Shown piece after piece: positions 14,839-18,950 of a stretch of 18,950 bases of DNA. Position 1 is the stretch's first letter; every line of letters begins with the position of its first letter. A program made the position numbers and the translations under genes. The stretch lies in assembly GCA_017414605.1 (NCBI GenBank), contig JAFQLG010000014.1:1-18950 (forward strand), given 5' to 3'. This stretch comes from Clostridia bacterium (GTDB lineage Bacteria > Bacillota_A > Clostridia > Oscillospirales > CAG-272). The notes under the pieces are model-generated. The model saw only the letters and a program-made list of their open reading frames with translations, made no database searches and had not been told where the DNA came from.

Positions 14839-15739
14839 AACCGTTCTCCTTCAAAAAAGATGCAACACTTTCAAAATTGGGAGCGCTTTGACGCGCGCCC
14901 ACTCCCGTGCATTTGATAGCCGAGGTCGCGCTTGCGAAAATACAACATTTGTAAAAGTCGTAGCCGCGAGTAAGTCCTGCGGCAAACGCACCGTGAAATA
15001 CGTCGCCCGAGCCGTTTGAATCTACTACGGTAACGGGGAATACGGGATAGCTCATAGCCTTGTTGCCGTCGTATATTATGCCGCCCTTTTTGCCCTGTGT
15101 TATTACAACAACGCGAGGCGAATACGTTTCAAATAGGGCGCGTGCCGCATCCTCGGCACATTCTTTACCCGTGTGCCCAAGCGCAAATTCTTCGCTTGGG
15201 ATCATAATGTCGGTAAGCGCGAGCAGCTGCTCAACTCCTGCATAAAGTCCGCCGCAGTCGTAAAGCACCACTGTGCCGTTTTGGCGCGCTATCTTTGCCG
15301 CCTCAACTGCCGCACAAAGCTCGTTTCCGTCCACCATAAGTATATCGGCGTCGGCGATGGCCTTTTTCTTGGCATCGTCAAGCGCGAGCGCAGGCAAATT
15401 GCCGCGGTCAAAAACGCAGGTGCGCGTTGCCGTGTCGCGACACAGCCAAAGCACCGAGGCAAAGGAGCGATATCCGCTTTCAACGTCACAGAAGGCAGTG
15501 TCAACACCGTATTTTTCAAAATCCCGTTTCAGAAAAGCTCCCGCGCTGTCGTCCGACAAAACGCCGACGTAAGCCGTGTCAGCACCGAGCTTGGACGCGG
15601 CGACAAGACCCGTTGCCACGGGTCCGCCACCTGCACATGTAGAGCTGTCGGCGCGATTTTTTGTGTCCTCTTTAGGATAGGTGGACACGTTATAGAGCGT
15701 ATCGAACACACAAGCGCCGATTCCAACAATTTTAGCCAT
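14828..15739 (-). CDS. PfkB/ribokinase-family sugar kinase (IolC-like position)
   Basis: A 303-residue kinase of the PfkB family, phosphorylating a sugar or sugar acid with ATP. The N-terminal GGGPVATGLVAASKLG lid region and the C-terminal signature DSNGSGDVFHGAFAAG (240-255) are clear, with Asp246 as catalytic base. The usual Gly-Ala-Gly-Asp reads Gly-Ser-Gly-Asp here, a mild variation. Start: ATG 15739, 9 bases after AAGG and 4 bases after the aldolase stop. In inositol breakdown IolC phosphorylates 2-deoxy-5-keto-gluconate, the IolB product, and its product is cleaved by an IolJ-type aldolase; exactly that trio is adjacent here. The substrate is therefore likely the IolB-like product, though other ketoses are possible. 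Confidence 0.88.
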   Translation of the reverse strand: MAKIVGIGACVFDTLYNVSTYPKEDTKNRADSSTCAGGGPVATGLVAASKLGADTAYVGVLSDDSAGAFLKRDFEKYGVDTAFCDVESGYRSFASVLWLCRDTATRTCVFDRGNLPALALDDAKKKAIADADILMVDGNELCAAVEAAKIARQNGTVVLYDCGGLYAGVEQLLALTDIMIPSEEFALGHTGKECAEDAARALFETYSPRVVVITQGKKGGIIYDGNKAMSYPVFPVTVVDSNGSGDVFHGAFAAGLTRGYDFYKCCIFASATSAIKCTGVGARQSAPNFESVASFLKENGYEL

Positions 15740-15743
15740 GTCT

Positions 15744-16583
15744 TTAAGCCTTTCCGTCTGCTCCGCAAAGACGAATCTTGTCAAGCGCGAGCTGCTTTAT
15801 TCTTTCAATAGGGTGTTTCATAAAGAGGTCGATAGCAAGACTTCTGTTGGGGTCCGCAAGTGTTTCTGCGGTGCCCTCCGCAAAGGTACAGCAGATATCG
15901 GTTCCTATGTTCATCTTGCGCACGCCTGCGGCTATCGCCGCCTTGACCTGCTCGTCGGGAATGCCCGAGCCGCCGTGAAGAACCAGAGGGATTCCGCCCG
16001 TTGCCTCGCGAATAGTCTTTACACGCTCGATATCAAGCTTGGGGGGCTTTTTGTAGTGACCGTGTGCATTGCCGATGAGAACGGCAAGACAGCAAACACC
16101 TGTGCGGCGAACGAAATCCGCTGCCTCCTCGGGAGAGGTGAATTCGTCCATCGCGTCGTCGTTAACACTTCCGATGTGACCTATCTCGCCTTCAACGCCA
16201 ATGTCAATGGCACTGCAAACGTCAACGATGTGCTTTGTAAGCTCAACGTTTTGCTCAAAGGGAAGAGTTGAACCGTCTATCATGATGCCGCTGGCTCCCA
16301 TTTTGAGAGAGCGCATGACCTCGACCTCGGTAGGACCGTGGTCGAGGTGGAAGCAAACGGGAACGGTCGCCTTTGCCGCCGCCGCAAGAATGCAGGGGGC
16401 AACGTAATAGCCGACCTCTTGGTTTATAAGTCGGGGATAGATCTGAATGATAACGGGAGCGCGCGCCTCCTCGGCTGCCTTTACAACTCCCATTACCGTT
16501 TCGGTGTTGTATACGTTGAATGCGGGAATGCAGTAATTACCTGCCTCCGCCATTCCTATAATTGTTTGAAGATTAACTAACAT
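15744..16583 (-). CDS. Class II fructose-bisphosphate-type aldolase (FbaA/KbaY/IolJ-like)
   Basis: A 279-residue zinc aldolase. The zinc and catalytic motifs appear in order: FHLDHGPT with Asp81 and His82, the VEGEIG acid pair (131, 133), GNAHGHYKKPP with His174/His176, and LHGGSGIP with His203, followed by the NIGTD phosphate-binding loop. Length matches the family. The enzyme splits a phosphorylated sugar into DHAP and an aldehyde. Candidate substrates are 2-deoxy-5-keto-gluconate-6-phosphate (giving malonate semialdehyde), tagatose or fructose bisphosphate, or a fuculose-like phosphate; sequence alone cannot choose. AGAGGTC lies before the ATG, 13 bases after the Fe-S protein gene. Confidence 0.92.
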   Translation of the reverse strand: MLVNLQTIIGMAEAGNYCIPAFNVYNTETVMGVVKAAEEARAPVIIQIYPRLINQEVGYYVAPCILAAAAKATVPVCFHLDHGPTEVEVMRSLKMGASGIMIDGSTLPFEQNVELTKHIVDVCSAIDIGVEGEIGHIGSVNDDAMDEFTSPEEAADFVRRTGVCCLAVLIGNAHGHYKKPPKLDIERVKTIREATGGIPLVLHGGSGIPDEQVKAAIAAGVRKMNIGTDICCTFAEGTAETLADPNRSLAIDLFMKHPIERIKQLALDKIRLCGADGKA

Positions 16584-16596
16584 ATCTATTGACCTC

Positions 16597-17682
16597 TCAG
16601 CTAAGTATCAAGTCCTCGATGGAAAGGATCTCAACGTCATTTTGCTCAACGCTCTTGAGAGCAGTGTATTCGGAAACGCTTGCCGTTACGATAGCGGTCT
16701 TGCCGACGCTCTTTGCATTGAATATTCTTCTTTCGGCAACGAGCTTTATTACCTTGGGCATATACTGTGCCATAAGAATATTGCCCGCCCAAACGGTTGC
16801 GGCGCGGTTCAAGAGCATTTCGTCAAGATTTGCGTATGCCGATATGACCCCGCGTGCCTCCTCGGTCTCTTCAAGGTCGCGGGAAAGCTCGTAGGGATCC
16901 TGATAAACAACCGTTCGGTCGCTCTTTTGCGCCTTGAGCGCACCGTTTCTTACAAGCTGTGCAAGGAAGGAGGTGAAGGTAAGAGCGCTGCATTCAAGCT
17001 CAATGCCGTATTCGCCAAAGGTCTGCTTTGCGGTCTTTGCGTCCGTGGGATCGTAGAATACAACTGTCTTGTAGCCGTTCATCATAGCGGCTGCCGCCTT
17101 CATTTGCTCGCGCGTTTCCTCGGCTGCGCCGATAAGGAAATCAAGCTGCGCACCCGATGCGGGCTCGTCCAAAAGAACGGTGAAGTCAACGCCTGCACCC
17201 TCAAGCACGGCAATCGCCTTCTTTGCCTCGGTGCATGCCATGTATCTTGCATCAGCACCGAGATAGAGAAGCGTGTCAGTGGAAGCGGAGTGGGCCTTTA
17301 TTGCCTCCGCAAGTGTGGGGCAAAGCTCGGTCTTTCCGTAAGCGTTGCCGCATTCAAGGCAGTTTTCAACCAATGTATTTATGTATTCGGGAAGCTTGCC
17401 GTCAAGGGCAGCCTGAAGTCTTACTTCTTTGGTGAACATAACGGGATTCCAACCCGTGATGCAATCACGAACGCAACCGCCGCAAAGCGCGCACTCGTAA
17501 ATGTTGTCCATTATCTCTTCAAGCTCAATAGCTCCTCTGTTTACAAGGGAAATACCCAGAGCGCGTGCGCGGGGAGTGCTTCTCTCATGGCCGGTAGCGG
17601 TACCGATAGGGCAGATATGGTGACACATCCAGCAAAAACGGCAGGATTCAACGTGTTGCTTTGATTTTTCAGACATTATCAT
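16597..17682 (-). CDS. Iron-sulfur subunit (GlcF-like) with degenerate CCG domains
   Basis: A 361-residue (Fe-S)-binding protein. Two four-Cys clusters are intact: C14-F-W... (Cys14, 17, 20, 24, followed by Pro) and Cys64, 67, 70, 74, the pattern of two [4Fe-4S] centres. Family members continue with two CCG cysteine-rich domains. Here the first is reduced to Cys108, Cys111 and Cys121, and the second has Asp262-Pro-Tyr264 where DPC-H would be expected and VWAGN (298-302) where CCGxGG would be, so the CCG ligands are gone. Likely role: pass electrons from the adjacent FAD oxidase to ETF. GGAGGT lies 7 bases before the ATG and 15 bases after the oxidase stop. Cytosolic; no membrane anchor. Confidence 0.88.
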   Translation of the reverse strand: MIMSEKSKQHVESCRFCWMCHHICPIGTATGHERSTPRARALGISLVNRGAIELEEIMDNIYECALCGGCVRDCITGWNPVMFTKEVRLQAALDGKLPEYINTLVENCLECGNAYGKTELCPTLAEAIKAHSASTDTLLYLGADARYMACTEAKKAIAVLEGAGVDFTVLLDEPASGAQLDFLIGAAEETREQMKAAAAMMNGYKTVVFYDPTDAKTAKQTFGEYGIELECSALTFTSFLAQLVRNGALKAQKSDRTVVYQDPYELSRDLEETEEARGVISAYANLDEMLLNRAATVWAGNILMAQYMPKVIKLVAERRIFNAKSVGKTAIVTASVSEYTALKSVEQNDVEILSIEDLILS

Positions 17683-17697
17683 AATAGCTACCTCCGA

Positions 17698-18950
17698 TTA
17701 AAGTCCCAGCTTAAAGGGATTCATAATTCCGTTGGGGTCGAGCTGCTTTTTAAGCCCCTCAAATACCTGCATTGCGGGACCGTACTGCTCCTTCATTAAG
17801 CGACCGAGCTTGATGCCAACTCCGTGGTGATCGTTAACTACGCCGCCGTGTTCAAGCGCCGCACGTACACCGCAGGTCCAGATAGCCTGATGCAAGCGGA
17901 GAGCTTCAACGGGATCCTGGGGAACGTCCTTGCCGTCAACTATAAAGCGGTCGTATACCATAGCGCCCCACTCGTACCAGTGCGAGAAGTGCGCGATAAA
18001 TTTAGCCTGCGGGAAGTTGGTCTCAATGGCATTCTTCATTGCCCAATAGATCTCCTCGATCTTACCGTAGGGCGCGATAGTGTCCATAGTACCGAACATC
18101 TGAGGAATATCCATCATGTGACCGGGATAGAAGAAGGTTATCTTTTCCTTCCACCATTTTTCGCCGTACTCACTGCCGAGGTCTTCCGCGCCGTACTTTT
18201 TGAAGGTGTCAAGCAGTATCTTTTCCTCAACGTCCACCATTTCGCGACAGCCCTCGATAGCAACGTTCATAAACGCGCCCTTGCGCTCAACGCCAACTAT
18301 CTTTTTGATAAGAGAGCCCGTTTCCGCCTCGTCGTAGAGTCGCATAACGGAGGGCTTGAACTTCTGGAGCAGCTCGCGGCTTGCCTCAAAGGCTGCGTGC
18401 AGATCTTGGAAAAGGAATCCGCGGAAGCGACGCTCCTCGGGCTGATCGAATATGCGAATTTGCGCCTTGGTGATGATTCCCAGGGTACCCTCAGAGCCGA
18501 TAAATATCTGGTTTAAGTCGGGACCTGCCGCGTGCTTGGGCGCGGGAGAGGTGTAAATAATATCTCCGTTGGGGAGAACCACCTCCATTTGCAGCACCTT
18601 ATCGTCTATTTTGCCATATTTCGTGGAGCAAACGCCGATACCTCTGTGTGCTAAAAATCCGCCAACGGTGGAGGAGGTGAGGGAGGAGGGATAGTGCATA
18701 GTAGCCTTGCCGACCTCGTTTGCCGCCCACTCCACGTGCTTATAGATAGCACCCGTGCCGCACTCTATGTACATAGCGTCGGTGTTGACCTCATATATCT
18801 TGTTCATTCTCTTGGTGTCCAGCAAAATGCCTCCGCAAACGGGAAGAGCACCGCCCTGAGTGCCACCGCCCGCACCCCAGGTGGTCAGGGGAAGCTTGTA
18901 ATAATTTGCTATCTTAACTACCTTTGAGACTTCGGTTGCGTCCTTGGGGC
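17698..18950 (-). CDS. FAD-linked oxidase, GlcD/AGPS-like (N-terminus beyond right edge)
   Basis: 416 residues are visible; the gene is cut by the window edge. It starts within the FAD-binding PCMH domain (PKDATEVSKVVKIANYY then WGAGGGTQGGALP, CGGILLDTKRM), continues with GTGAIYKHVEW, HYPSSLTSSTVGGFLAHRG and IGSEGTLGIITKA, and ends with the cap domain. The C-terminal HGGVVNDHHGVGIKLG segment holds the conserved His pair of D-2-hydroxyacid dehydrogenases and alkyl-DHAP synthases, followed by the family end LDPNGIMNPFKL. It oxidises a 2-hydroxy acid or related substrate (glycolate, lactate, or a sugar-derived acid) and hands electrons to the neighbouring Fe-S subunit. AGPS-type lipid synthesis is less likely given the Fe-S and ETF neighbours. 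Confidence 0.9.
   Translation of the reverse strand, partial: PKDATEVSKVVKIANYYKLPLTTWGAGGGTQGGALPVCGGILLDTKRMNKIYEVNTDAMYIECGTGAIYKHVEWAANEVGKATMHYPSSLTSSTVGGFLAHRGIGVCSTKYGKIDDKVLQMEVVLPNGDIIYTSPAPKHAAGPDLNQIFIGSEGTLGIITKAQIRIFDQPEERRFRGFLFQDLHAAFEASRELLQKFKPSVMRLYDEAETGSLIKKIVGVERKGAFMNVAIEGCREMVDVEEKILLDTFKKYGAEDLGSEYGEKWWKEKITFFYPGHMMDIPQMFGTMDTIAPYGKIEEIYWAMKNAIETNFPQAKFIAHFSHWYEWGAMVYDRFIVDGKDVPQDPVEALRLHQAIWTCGVRAALEHGGVVNDHHGVGIKLGRLMKEQYGPAMQVFEGLKKQLDPNGIMNPFKLGL

Noticed and set aside
14828..15784. Longer PfkB start at 15784
   Set aside because: It would overlap the aldolase gene by 41 bases, and its extra 15 residues lack kinase features. The ATG at 15739 has a proper AAGG site and begins MAKIVGIGACVF, the normal family start.
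15173..15811. A 212-codon + strand frame opposite the PfkB kinase, and a similar 221-codon frame at 14158-14823 opposite the IolB-like gene
   Set aside because: Both are antisense shadows of genes with strong motifs; composition is rich in Arg, Cys and Val as expected of complementary-frame artefacts.
16642..17664. A 340-codon open frame on the + strand, antisense to the Fe-S protein gene
   Set aside because: It lies wholly opposite a gene with clear cysteine motifs, has no ribosome site and no recognisable domain. Long antisense frames arise from the codon bias here.

Overview
The window is a carbohydrate-catabolism region from a bacterium, most likely an anaerobic Clostridia-class Firmicute. 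The grounds are AGGAG-type ribosome sites before nearly every gene, sigma-A promoters, compact operons, about balanced GC, and gene families common in gut Clostridia (AP-endonuclease-2-type TIM barrels, Gfo/Idh/MocA dehydrogenases, ThuA, a DUF4867-like protein, ETF). The species cannot be named. No RNA gene, insertion sequence, CRISPR array or transporter is visible, and no gene-free stretch exceeds 300 bases.

Layout: (1) 1-276, the 3' end of a glutamine synthetase gene, closed by a GC-rich hairpin. (2) 341-1087 (-), an AraC-family regulator, divergent from (3) 1206-5957 (+), a five-gene operon: two sugar isomerase/epimerase TIM barrels, a Gfo/Idh/MocA dehydrogenase, a third TIM barrel and a cytosolic CE15-like esterase, closed by a strong terminator at 5971-6001. 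The 118-bp gap between regulator and operon holds overlapping promoters and nested inverted repeats. (4) 6006-7108 (-), a two-gene module (metallophosphoesterase, YccF membrane protein) with its own near-consensus promoter. (5) 7217 to the right edge (-), one tightly packed operon of eleven genes. In transcription order these are FAD-linked oxidase (cut by the window edge), iron-sulfur partner, class II aldolase, PfkB kinase, IolB-like isomerase, DUF4867-like protein, FGGY kinase (interrupted by an in-frame TAG), fused EtfB-EtfA, L-fucose-isomerase-like protein, ThuA-like protein and a second Gfo/Idh/MocA dehydrogenase. A terminator at 7172-7201 closes it.

Working model (inference): the (+) operon uncouples an unusual sugar from an ester or glycosidic partner by oxidation at the ring followed by TIM-barrel isomerisation or elimination. 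The (-) operon then isomerises, phosphorylates and cleaves the sugar by an IolB/IolC/IolJ-like or fucose-like aldolase route. A hydroxy-acid product would be oxidised by a flavin/Fe-S dehydrogenase whose electrons pass to the unusual single-chain ETF. The most notable points are the compact EtfB-EtfA fusion beside a GlcD/GlcF-type pair, the Fe-S subunit that has lost its CCG-site cysteines, and the single amber codon in the FGGY kinase.
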